A DNA stretch of 64,000 nucleotides from Candidatus Thiothrix sulfatifontis (GTDB taxonomy: Bacteria > Pseudomonadota > Gammaproteobacteria > Thiotrichales > Thiotrichaceae). The position numbers were made by a program, and so were the translations under genes. The notes beneath the pieces are model-generated. The model did no database searches. It worked only from the letters and a program-made list of their open reading frames with translations, and was not told the DNA's origin. Position 1 is the first letter of the stretch. Every line of letters starts with the position of its first letter. The stretch spans positions 2,852,001 through 2,916,000 of the forward strand of contig CP094685.1 of the NCBI GenBank assembly GCA_022828425.1. Direction: 5' to 3'. Positions 54,094 to 62,346 of this stretch are shown in pieces.

Positions 54094-54843
54094 ATGACAT
54101 ATTGTATCGGTATTTCTCTCGATGAGGGGCTTGTTTTAACCTCTGACTCACGCACGAATGCGGGCATTGATCATGTCAGCACTTACAGTAAGATGCACCG
54201 CTGCGTCACTACCCCGGATCGCTGCTTAGTGATCATGAGTGCGGGTAATCTCGCCACCACGCAAGGGGTGATTCAACAAATTCGGCGCGACGTTTCAGAA
54301 GGCTTACCCCGTAATATCAACACTTTAGGCTATCTGGCAGATGTTGCTGAATACTTGGGCGATGTGCTGGTCAATCGGATTCGCAAGCACACCGAACAAA
54401 CCGGCTTTGTGCCCGATGCCACGCTGATTCTCGGTGGACAAATTCAAGGGCGCAACCCCAATATCTACATGATTTACCCGCAAGGCAATTACATTACCTC
54501 TTCGGCGGATACACCGTATTTGCAAATTGGTGAAAGTAAATACGGCAAACCCGTGCTAGACAGGTTTATTATGCGCGATGCCTCGCTGGAAGACGCGGCG
54601 ATTTGCTCCCTGATTTCCATGGATTCCACCATGAAAAGCAATGCCAGCGTGGGGCCACCGATTGAAGTGTTAATTTATAAACGCGATGAATTCACTGCCC
54701 CCAAACACTACAAGTTTGAGGCCGAAGACCCGTATTTACTCCAAATTCGCCACGAATGGGCCAATCAATTGAACCGGGCTTTCCGCTCCATGCCGCGCTT
54801 GGAAGTTCACACCAAACCGGATAGCACCCTACATACCTTCTGA
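54094..54843 (+). CDS. Anbu-type proteasome-like peptidase
   Basis: The 249-residue product begins MTYCIGISLDEGLVLTSDSR, so the Thr2 after the initiator Met would be the Ntn nucleophile, as in Anbu (ancestral beta subunit). SAGNLATTQG and LILGGQIQGRNPNIYMIYPQ follow family expectations. Anbu forms large rings or lock-washers; its substrates are unclear. Its end overlaps the convergent zinc peptidase gene by 15 bases. In other genomes Anbu travels with a transglutaminase, an ATP-grasp enzyme and an alpha-E protein, none of which is in this window. Confidence 0.85.
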   Translation: MTYCIGISLDEGLVLTSDSRTNAGIDHVSTYSKMHRCVTTPDRCLVIMSAGNLATTQGVIQQIRRDVSEGLPRNINTLGYLADVAEYLGDVLVNRIRKHTEQTGFVPDATLILGGQIQGRNPNIYMIYPQGNYITSSADTPYLQIGESKYGKPVLDRFIMRDASLEDAAICSLISMDSTMKSNASVGPPIEVLIYKRDEFTAPKHYKFEAEDPYLLQIRHEWANQLNRAFRSMPRLEVHTKPDSTLHTF

Positions 54844-55821
54844 ACCCGTGACCAGTTGGTGAATAAAGCGCAGTTTCACAATAACCTGCCGCGATAAGGT
54901 GAAGGGGTAAGCATCTGGCTGCCCCATGCTGCGGTTGAGTGCATTCATGGTGCGCGACAGTTGCCGCCATTCCTGCATCAATAAATGAAAACCGCTAGGG
55001 TCAACGGTTTCGCGGTGAATTAAGCCAAAACTGGTGGCGGTTTCCAGCGTATCCATAATGTGCAAATAGTGCGCCCAAGTTTCCGCCCAATCCTCCCAAG
55101 GATGCGAACTGGCATACGCGCTAATGTGGCGTTTTTCCCATTGCGGCAGTGGGCCGTGAGCGTAGTAACAGTCCAAGGATTCGCGGTAATTTTCTTCGCC
55201 CCCGAACAAATTGCGGAAACGCGGGTACCATGCGGAATCCCGCACCAATTTATCCCAATAATAATGCCCGCTTTCATGGCGCAAATGCCCCAGTACAGTA
55301 CGGTAACGCTCGTTCAATTGTTCGCGTGCCGTGACCCGGTGCGCTTCGTCTGCTTCCACGACATGCAAGGTAATCACACCGCTTTTGTGCCCCGTGTAGA
55401 CCACCCTTTTTTTCACCAGCGGGTTGGTGCGCTGATCTTCCAAGAAATCAAAGACAATGCCGCAAGCGGGATCGTGTTCGCGCCCCACCAATGGCAAGCC
55501 TAAGGTAATCAAGGAATACACCAAGCGCCGTTTGGCGCGTTCCAATACCGTCCAACGTTGCACATTGATGGGAATATTCTGTGCAGGAACGGTGCGCGTC
55601 AAGCGGCACGAATAGCACTGCTTGTGCTTGTCAGCGAATGGCAATAACCAATTGCAGCCCACCGAATGCTCACGCAGCGAGCATCCCCGCAGGTGCGGCG
55701 CACGGTTTAGTACCACCATTTCCAACGTATCCGGGTTAAACCCTAATGACCTGCCGCAGCACGAACATTCTTTGTCTTCAAACAAAACTTCCTGACCACA
55801 AATACAGTGGAAACGCTTCAT
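54829..55821 (-). CDS. putative zinc-binding metallopeptidase (Peptidase_Mx type)
   Basis: The 330-residue product has an N-terminal zinc-ribbon pair (CICGQEVLFEDKECSCCGRS), a further CYSC, and the catalytic HESGHYYWDKL (HExxH) near residue 180, followed by DCYYAHGP and the WEDWAETWAHYLH third-ligand region. It matches the peptidase family often found beside Anbu and transglutaminase genes. It is convergent with the Anbu gene with a 15-base overlap, which may link their expression antagonistically. Confidence 0.82.
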   Translation of the reverse strand: MKRFHCICGQEVLFEDKECSCCGRSLGFNPDTLEMVVLNRAPHLRGCSLREHSVGCNWLLPFADKHKQCYSCRLTRTVPAQNIPINVQRWTVLERAKRRLVYSLITLGLPLVGREHDPACGIVFDFLEDQRTNPLVKKRVVYTGHKSGVITLHVVEADEAHRVTAREQLNERYRTVLGHLRHESGHYYWDKLVRDSAWYPRFRNLFGGEENYRESLDCYYAHGPLPQWEKRHISAYASSHPWEDWAETWAHYLHIMDTLETATSFGLIHRETVDPSGFHLLMQEWRQLSRTMNALNRSMGQPDAYPFTLSRQVIVKLRFIHQLVTGSEGM

Positions 55822-55919
55822 AAATTACCAGTCACCCACTTGTACAAAAGACTATGCAGGGTAACACATGTAGCCCTTTATTGGTGCATCATCTGTTTGC
55901 GTGTACCCGTGGGTTTCCG

Positions 55920-57794
55920 CTATAAAGTTACCTGCGTTCCTATTTCCACCACCTGATCCGATGGCAAATTAAAGTAGGTGGCGGCACTTTCCGACTGACG
56001 CATCATCCAGCCAAACAGCGCACAGCGCCAATACGGTAATACCCCTTCGCAATCCACAATCGCGGTACGTGCCACAAAAAACGTGGTGCTATCCGCAGGC
56101 AATGCCAATTGGTAATTGACCGTCCCCTGCAATGCCTTACCCAAATCCGGGTCTTCGCGGAAACCAAAGCGTACATTTACGCTGTAAATCCCCGGTGCAA
56201 GCCCCGTCACGGTCAGGCGTTCCTCTTCCGGGATGTAGGGGATTTCCTCATTATCCACATGCAGGAACACAATCTGCTCGTGCATCACCTTGTAATGCTT
56301 AATGTTATAAAACAAGCGGCTAGGCACAAGATTCGGGTTGGAAGCCAGATACACCGCAGTCCCAGCCACACGCGGAATCTCGCGGTGTGGGTCGGCGACA
56401 AATTTGCGCATGGTCACATTGATCTTGCGCCGATGTTCCGCAATCAACTCGCTGCCTGTCTTCCAGGTTGTCAGCAAAGTAAAAATGACCAATCCCAGTA
56501 AAATCGGCAACCACCCGCCATGCCCGATTTTGCTCAGGTTGGAGCTGAAGAACATGATTTCAAACACAATTGCCACCAGCACGCAGGCAATAATCGCCTT
56601 GCGCAAGCGTTGGTTGGGGCGAGCCAATGCCACCAGCAAAATCAACACGCTGGTAATAATCATCGTGCCCGACACGGCAATCCCGTAAGCCGCCGCCAAG
56701 CCGCTGGACGAGCCAAACCCCAATACCAGCAGGATAACTCCCAGCAACATCAACCAGTTGACGCTGGCAATGTAAATTTGCCCCTGTTCCGAATCCGAGG
56801 TGTGCTGCACCCGAATGCGCGGTAAATAGCCCAAGCGCGTCGCTTGCTGGGTAATTGAATACGCCCCGGAAATCGTGGCTTGCGAAGCAATCACGGTTGC
56901 CATCGTCGCTAATACCACCAACGGCACAAGCAAGCCATCCGGCGCGAGAAAATAGAACGGGTTCTGCGTCATCGTCGGGTCACGCATCACCAATGCGCCT
57001 TGCCCAAAATAATTCAGCGTCAAGGCAGGCCACACCAAGCCATACCACGCCAAGCGGATGGGTTTTGCGCCAAAATGCCCCATGTCGGCATACAGTGCTT
57101 CACCGCCGGTCAACGCCAGAAACACAGCGGAGAGCAATACAAACGCAGCAACCGGGTGATGGAGGGTAAAGTCCAGCGCGTACAAGGGGTTCAAGGCTTG
57201 CAACACCTCTGGCGTTTGCAAAATGCTGCTAATGCCCAGTGTCCCCAAACTCACAAACCACACCACCGTAATCGGGCCAAACAAGATCCCCACTTTCGCC
57301 GTGCCGAATCGCTGGATCAGGAACAGGCTGATTAAAATGCCCAAGGTAATCGGGATAATCAGGTGTTCAAACTGTGGGGTTGCCACGCTAATGCCTTCTA
57401 TTGCCGACAATACCGAAATCGCGGGGGTAATAATCGCATCGCCGTAAAACAATGCAGCCGCAAACACCCCGATCAGTGCCACCGCTTTTGACCACTGCGG
57501 CAGGGTACGGCGCGTATGCCGATGCGCAAGGGCTTGCAAAGCCAGTACGCCGCCTTCGCCCTTATTGTCGAAGCGCAAGACCAGCCACACGTATTTGAGC
57601 GAAATAATCAGGGTAATCGCCCAAAACAGTGCCGACAGCGTAGCCAGCACATTCGCGTGGCTGGGTTCTAGCCCATGCGTAAAGGCTTCTTTGAAGGCAT
57701 ACAGCGGGCTAGTGCCAATGTCGCCGTAAACAATGCCCAAGGCGGCTAGGGTCAATGCCCCCAGCTTTTGTTTGGGAACGTGGGAGTTAGTCAT
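55920..57794 (-). CDS. kup: Kup-type potassium transporter
   Basis: The 624-residue product has LAALGIVYGDIGTSPLYAFK near the start, about 12 membrane helices up to residue ~430 and a C-terminal cytoplasmic domain ending in VEIGTQVTL. Kup imports potassium with protons. It starts 14 bases after the kdpE-like gene and is the last gene of the kdpD-kdpE-kup transcript, an unusual pairing because KdpDE normally controls the Kdp ATPase. Confidence 0.93.
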   Translation of the reverse strand: MTNSHVPKQKLGALTLAALGIVYGDIGTSPLYAFKEAFTHGLEPSHANVLATLSALFWAITLIISLKYVWLVLRFDNKGEGGVLALQALAHRHTRRTLPQWSKAVALIGVFAAALFYGDAIITPAISVLSAIEGISVATPQFEHLIIPITLGILISLFLIQRFGTAKVGILFGPITVVWFVSLGTLGISSILQTPEVLQALNPLYALDFTLHHPVAAFVLLSAVFLALTGGEALYADMGHFGAKPIRLAWYGLVWPALTLNYFGQGALVMRDPTMTQNPFYFLAPDGLLVPLVVLATMATVIASQATISGAYSITQQATRLGYLPRIRVQHTSDSEQGQIYIASVNWLMLLGVILLVLGFGSSSGLAAAYGIAVSGTMIITSVLILLVALARPNQRLRKAIIACVLVAIVFEIMFFSSNLSKIGHGGWLPILLGLVIFTLLTTWKTGSELIAEHRRKINVTMRKFVADPHREIPRVAGTAVYLASNPNLVPSRLFYNIKHYKVMHEQIVFLHVDNEEIPYIPEEERLTVTGLAPGIYSVNVRFGFREDPDLGKALQGTVNYQLALPADSTTFFVARTAIVDCEGVLPYWRCALFGWMMRQSESAATYFNLPSDQVVEIGTQVTL

Positions 57795-57808
57795 ATCAGG
57801 ATTCCTTC

Positions 57809-58501
57809 CTACAATTGAAAACGGTAGCCAATGCCGGTTTCGGTCAGTAAATGGCGGGGTTGGCTGGGGTCATTTTCGAGTTTCTGGCGCAAATGCCCGA
57901 CGTATACGCGCAGGTAGTGGTTGCTTTCCACATAGGTGCTGCCCCACACCTCGCGCAGCAAATGGCGGTGGGTCATGACCCGTCCGGCATTCAGTAGCAG
58001 CAGGCTTAACAGGTGAAACTCAATCGGGGTAATGCGCACAGCTTCCCCGCGACGGCGCACCTGGCGTTGTGATAAATCCACTTCAATATCACCGAAGTGA
58101 ATCAGCGGGCTGGCGGTTTCCGGGTTGAACTGGCTGCGGCGCAACAGGGCGCGTACCCGTGCCAGCAATTCGCCGGTCGAAAACGGTTTGCTGAGGTAAT
58201 CGTCAGCACCCGCATCCAATGCCTTGATTTTGTCTTGGTCGGCACTGCGGGCAGACAGCACCAACACCGGCAGTTTTGACCAAGTGCGCAAGGTCTGAAT
58301 GAGTTGCACGCCGTCACCATCGGGTAGCCCCAAGTCCAGAATGAGCATGTCCAACCGTTGGGTGCGGATGTCCTGCAAGCCTTGTGCGCAAGTACCTGCT
58401 TCGGTGACTTGGTAGGCTTCGCTTTCCAAGGCGGTGCGGACGAAACGGCGGATGTGCTGTTCGTCTTCCACCACCAGAATATGGCTGATGGCTGTGGTCA
58501 T
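57809..58501 (-). CDS. KdpE-like response regulator
   Basis: The 230-residue product starts at the ATG overlapping the kinase stop (ATGA at 58498-58501). The receiver domain has EDE at 12-14, Asp56 in LILDLGLPDGDG and VLVLSARSADQDK; the winged-helix domain has ITPIEFHLLSLLLLNAG and SNHYLRVYVGHLRQKLE. The sequence is KdpE-like. It probably controls kup next door rather than kdpFABC, which is not in the window. Confidence 0.88.
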   Translation of the reverse strand: MTTAISHILVVEDEQHIRRFVRTALESEAYQVTEAGTCAQGLQDIRTQRLDMLILDLGLPDGDGVQLIQTLRTWSKLPVLVLSARSADQDKIKALDAGADDYLSKPFSTGELLARVRALLRRSQFNPETASPLIHFGDIEVDLSQRQVRRRGEAVRITPIEFHLLSLLLLNAGRVMTHRHLLREVWGSTYVESNHYLRVYVGHLRQKLENDPSQPRHLLTETGIGYRFQL

Positions 58502-59649
58502 GGGGTATTGCCTGTGGGGTGGAAGGGTTCGGGTTCGATGATCGGCGGTGTGCCGAGGGGCAGGTGAAAGCAGATACACCCGCCACCTTGCGTTGGGTTG
58601 CTGGCAGCAATATCGCCATCGTGCGCTTCGATAATCGCACGACAAATGCTTAAGCCCAGCCCTACGCCGGGGATGGTGGATTCGTGGTTGCCGCGTTCAA
58701 ACAGCTCGAAGACTTGATTCAGTTTGTCAGCCGGAAAGCCTTCACCGGGGTTGCACACGCAAATTTCTACCTGTGTGGGCAGTAGCTTGGCGGTGATTTG
58801 CAGAGTGGAATCGGCAGGTGAATACTTCGCGGCATTTTCCAGCAAGTTGCAAAACACCCGTTCCATGAGGATGGCATCGAATTCCAGCAAGGGCAAATCG
58901 GTGGGCAGGCTGACTTTAACGGGGTGATGGCGCAGGGCGACTTTGAGCAGCTTGGTGCTTGCGCCGATGACTTCTTCCAGCGGCTGCCATTCCTTGCGGA
59001 ATTTCATGCCGCCTGCTTGCAGCCGTGCCATTTCCAGCAAATTGCTGACCATGCTATTGAGGTGCAAAGCTTGGTCGCGGATGGCGGTAATGGTTTCTTG
59101 TGTGTCGGGCGGCAGCGGCGGTTTGCTCAGTTTTAGGGATTCTGCCAGCCCGTACAGCGAGGTGAGCGGGGTGCGGATGTCGTGCGAGAGCGCAGAGAGA
59201 ATGGTGTTGCGCAAGCGTTCCGAGAGCATTTGCATCCGCGCTTCGTGGGCGACTTTTTCGAGTTCGTACAGGCTCAGGGCTTGCTGTTCGCGGGTGTTGG
59301 CATCGGTGGCTTGCTGGCGTAATCCGGCGGTCAGGTGGGTAATGATGAGGGCAACGATCAGCATGACGGCAAAGGTGACGAGGTATTGGGCGTGGGCAAC
59401 CGAGAGCGACCAATGCGGTGGCACAAAAAAGAAATCGAAGGCAATCACGTTGCAAAACGCGGTGAGGATAGCGGGGCGACGACCCAGCTTGACCGCTACC
59501 AGTGCCACGGTCAGCAAAAACAGCATGGCGGTATTGGCTAAATCGAGATGGTTATGCAGCGGCAGTGCCAGCAGGGTGGTGATGCCAACCGCCAGCAATG
59601 CCAATAAATGCCGTTGCCATAAAGGGCGGGCTTCCAATCCATTTTTCAT
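58498..59649 (-). CDS. short KdpD-like sensor kinase without KdpD/USP domains
   Basis: The 383-residue product has a DUF4118-type four-helix membrane part (about 12-110, FVPPHWSLSVAH between helices 3 and 4), then H-box ALSHDIRTPLTSLYGLAESL, N-box NLLENAAKYSP and G-boxes NPGEGFP and GVGLGLSICRA. Standard KdpD is about 890 residues; the N-terminal KdpD and universal-stress domains are missing and upstream sequence does not encode them. It may sense potassium or osmotic state through the membrane part only. Confidence 0.88.
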   Translation of the reverse strand: MKNGLEARPLWQRHLLALLAVGITTLLALPLHNHLDLANTAMLFLLTVALVAVKLGRRPAILTAFCNVIAFDFFFVPPHWSLSVAHAQYLVTFAVMLIVALIITHLTAGLRQQATDANTREQQALSLYELEKVAHEARMQMLSERLRNTILSALSHDIRTPLTSLYGLAESLKLSKPPLPPDTQETITAIRDQALHLNSMVSNLLEMARLQAGGMKFRKEWQPLEEVIGASTKLLKVALRHHPVKVSLPTDLPLLEFDAILMERVFCNLLENAAKYSPADSTLQITAKLLPTQVEICVCNPGEGFPADKLNQVFELFERGNHESTIPGVGLGLSICRAIIEAHDGDIAASNPTQGGGCICFHLPLGTPPIIEPEPFHPTGNTP

Positions 59650-59798
59650 GTGACACCAGATTCACAGTGGGGCTATGGCGCGAAGTCTGGCAGTTTGGAG
59701 ATAAAAATGGTGTAGAAATTTGTCGCCAAGGTTTGCCCCTTAGAGAATGTGCTAAACTGCTACCGACAACAGCGGCAATCAATCCAGCGAGCAACCCG

Positions 59799-61484
59799 AT
59801 GCAAATCCCCTACGGTCTCAGCAATTTCAAACAAGTCATCACTGACGACTATGTTTATATCGACAAGACTGATTACATCGCCAAACTGGAAGCGGCAGGT
59901 CGCCACCTTGTGTTGCTACGCCCGCGCCGTTTCGGTAAAAGTTTGCTGCTATCGGCATTGGAATACTATTACGATGTGGGTTATCAAGATGATTTTGATG
60001 CGATTTTCTCCGAACTCTACATCGGAAAGCACCCCACGCCGTTAAAAAGCAGCTATCAAGTGCTGTTTATGGAATTTAGCGGGATTGCCACTGAACAAGG
60101 TTTCGAGCCACTGTATCGCGATTTTGAGCGCGAAGTGGCGCAAGCATTGCAAAAATGTCTCAGTCGCTACGGTTATCCAGAGAGCGCTATCGCTGCGATT
60201 GAGCGTGAGCCATCCCCGCAGTCGATGATGAAATATTTCTTTCGGGTAACTGCCGGACAAAAAATTCTGTTGTTGATCGACGAATATGACCACTTTGCCA
60301 ACTCTATTCTGGCACGCGATTTAAGCTTGTTCCAAAGCATTGTGGGTAAAGGCGGCTTTGTGCGTAGCTTTTACGAAACCATCAAAACCGCTACCCAACG
60401 CGGCGCAATTGACCGTTTGTTTATCACGGGTGTCACGCCCATCATGCTCGATAGCATGACCAGTGGCTTTAATATCGGTAAAAATATCTCCCTTGATGAA
60501 GACTTTAATCAGGCGGTCGGTTTTACCAAAGCGGAAACTGCGGGTCTGTTGCAAGCGTTGGTGGCGTCTTGCCAACTCGATGCCGATACACTCATGAGCG
60601 ACATCACCGCTTGGTACAACGGCTACCGTTTTCATGTGAATGCGCCTGAAACCGTCTACAACCCGGATATGGTGCTGTATTTTATTGACCGCTTTGACCA
60701 GCGGCGATGTGAATACCCGGCACAAATGCTGGATGACAATATCGCCTCGGATTACGGCAAAATTCTGGGTATGTTCAGTATCGGCGACCGTGATACCAAT
60801 TTTGCGGTACTGGATGAATTGATTAGCACGGGCGAAGTGAGCGCGGAACAACGCCGCCAATTCGACTTTGAAAAAGGCTTTGATCGTGACGATTTTATCA
60901 GCTTGCTGGCGTATATGGGGTTCGTGACCTTGCAACGCAAAACGCCGTTTGGCGAGGTGTTTTGCATTCCCAACCATGTGATCCGCGAGTTGTATTACCA
61001 GTATTTCAAGGTCGAGTTGGAGCGCCGCAACCAGATGAGCATTTCTACCCAAGCCTTGCGGTTGGCGGTGGAAGCCTTGGCGGTACGTGACGACATGCAG
61101 CCGTTGGTGGCGGAAATGACGCGGGCATTGCAATTGCTTTCCAACCGCGACGCAATGGGCATGGACGAGAAGCACATCAAGGTACTGTTGCTGACCTTGC
61201 TCTACCAAGTGCCGGTGTATTTCATCCAAAGCGAGCGCGAAATCAACCGCAAATACCCCGACATCCTGCTGTTGGAACGCAACCCGATTGTGCTACCCCG
61301 CCAGCATTTGATCGAACTGAAATACAGCAAAAAGACCGATAAGGATTGGGCAGCGAAGCGGCAGGAAGGTATCGAGCAAGTGCAAGGCTATTTGCAGTTG
61401 CCGGAGATTGCACGCTTGCCGAAGTTGTCGGCGTGGTTGCTGGTGAGCGATGGGGTGAAGGTGGAAGTGGTGAAGGTGGTTTAA
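59799..61484 (+). CDS. AAA-ATPase-like / PD-(D/E)XK (DUF1703) protein
   Basis: The 561-residue product starts at MQIPYGLSNFKQVI; a promoter-like TTGCCC...TAAACT lies upstream, so the longer frame is rejected. The N-terminal half is the AAA-ATPase-like domain (YIDKTDYIAKL, P-loop RPRRFGKSLLLSAL, Walker B ILLLIDEYDHFAN). The C-terminal half is a PD-(D/E)XK nuclease-like domain (YPDILLLE, HLIELKYSKK). This family is often multi-copy in filamentous and gut bacteria; its role is unknown but likely nucleic-acid related. Confidence 0.85.
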   Translation: MQIPYGLSNFKQVITDDYVYIDKTDYIAKLEAAGRHLVLLRPRRFGKSLLLSALEYYYDVGYQDDFDAIFSELYIGKHPTPLKSSYQVLFMEFSGIATEQGFEPLYRDFEREVAQALQKCLSRYGYPESAIAAIEREPSPQSMMKYFFRVTAGQKILLLIDEYDHFANSILARDLSLFQSIVGKGGFVRSFYETIKTATQRGAIDRLFITGVTPIMLDSMTSGFNIGKNISLDEDFNQAVGFTKAETAGLLQALVASCQLDADTLMSDITAWYNGYRFHVNAPETVYNPDMVLYFIDRFDQRRCEYPAQMLDDNIASDYGKILGMFSIGDRDTNFAVLDELISTGEVSAEQRRQFDFEKGFDRDDFISLLAYMGFVTLQRKTPFGEVFCIPNHVIRELYYQYFKVELERRNQMSISTQALRLAVEALAVRDDMQPLVAEMTRALQLLSNRDAMGMDEKHIKVLLLTLLYQVPVYFIQSEREINRKYPDILLLERNPIVLPRQHLIELKYSKKTDKDWAAKRQEGIEQVQGYLQLPEIARLPKLSAWLLVSDGVKVEVVKVV

Positions 61485-61638
61485 GCTCTCTGCGTAGCTA
61501 ACGTTGTGGGTGCGAGTGCGGTAGCGTAATGACCTTCGATGACGATCTGGTGGCTGAACTCGATCAGGTTGTTCAGGAAAACCATACCAACCGTTTCAGG
61601 CTGTCAGCTTTGCCTTGAGTTTGAATGGTTTTGATTAA

Positions 61639-62340
61639 TCATGCCTCGCGCATAATCCGCAGCACCCGCTCATCCATGCACGAACGCATAAACGCATTCA
61701 TCGCGGTTTCATCACCCGAATCATAAAACGCCAGCATCAAGGTGTTGAATTCCAGTTGGCGTTTGGCGGGTAAATTGATCGCGGGATAGCCGTGTTGGAG
61801 CAAATGCCCGTTCATCATAAAACGCCCCATGCGCTTGTTCACGTCGTAGAAAAACTGGCAACGCGCCATCGTTAGGAAGATGTGAATGGCTTGGTCGTAA
61901 ATGTCGTCGATGTGGGCAAGGTCGGCAACCATTGCCTCGAAACGGGCGGGTAATTCGGCGACGGGTGGCGGCATGTAATCTGTTCCCGCGATGAATACCC
62001 CGCCGGAGCGGAAGCGTCCCCATTCTAATGCTTCTTCTTTGCCCGCAGCAGCGTGGAGTGCGCAGGCTTTTTCGGCGGAAACGGTGAATTCGCCGCGTTC
62101 GAGCCAGCTAAACAACAGCCGCCATGCGTTGCCTTGGTTGACGGTGATTTGCTGGTCGGAAAGTTTGTGTCCGCCCACCGTGATGCCATCCAGTAGGGTT
62201 TGGACTTCTGGCAAGGTCATGTTGATGCCTTCCAGATTGACCGCATCGCAGACGAATTCGCTGAGTTGGCGTTTTGCCAGCATTAGGGCGGTGGCGGGGT
62301 TGGGGGGGATTTGCCAGTGGAGGTCTTGCATGGTTGCCAT
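61639..62340 (-). CDS. Fic/DOC family protein with altered catalytic motif
   Basis: The 233-residue product has an N-terminal helix with NLEGI (like the inhibitory S/TxxxE(G/N) motif, but without the Ser/Thr), and the Fic core reads CQFFYDVNKRMGRFMMNGHL where HPFxDGNGR or HxFxxxNKR is expected. The catalytic His is a Gln. AMPylation or Doc-type phosphorylation is therefore unlikely unless chemistry has changed. It starts six bases after the helicase gene stop, so the two are one operon, probably with a defence or regulation role. Confidence 0.78.
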   Translation of the reverse strand: MATMQDLHWQIPPNPATALMLAKRQLSEFVCDAVNLEGINMTLPEVQTLLDGITVGGHKLSDQQITVNQGNAWRLLFSWLERGEFTVSAEKACALHAAAGKEEALEWGRFRSGGVFIAGTDYMPPPVAELPARFEAMVADLAHIDDIYDQAIHIFLTMARCQFFYDVNKRMGRFMMNGHLLQHGYPAINLPAKRQLEFNTLMLAFYDSGDETAMNAFMRSCMDERVLRIMREA

Positions 62341-62346
62341 ACCTGT

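Noticed and set aside
61485..61638. Small gene or RNA in the gap after the AAA/DUF1703 gene
   Set aside because: No frame with a ribosome site and no stable hairpin with T tract was seen; nothing could be supported.
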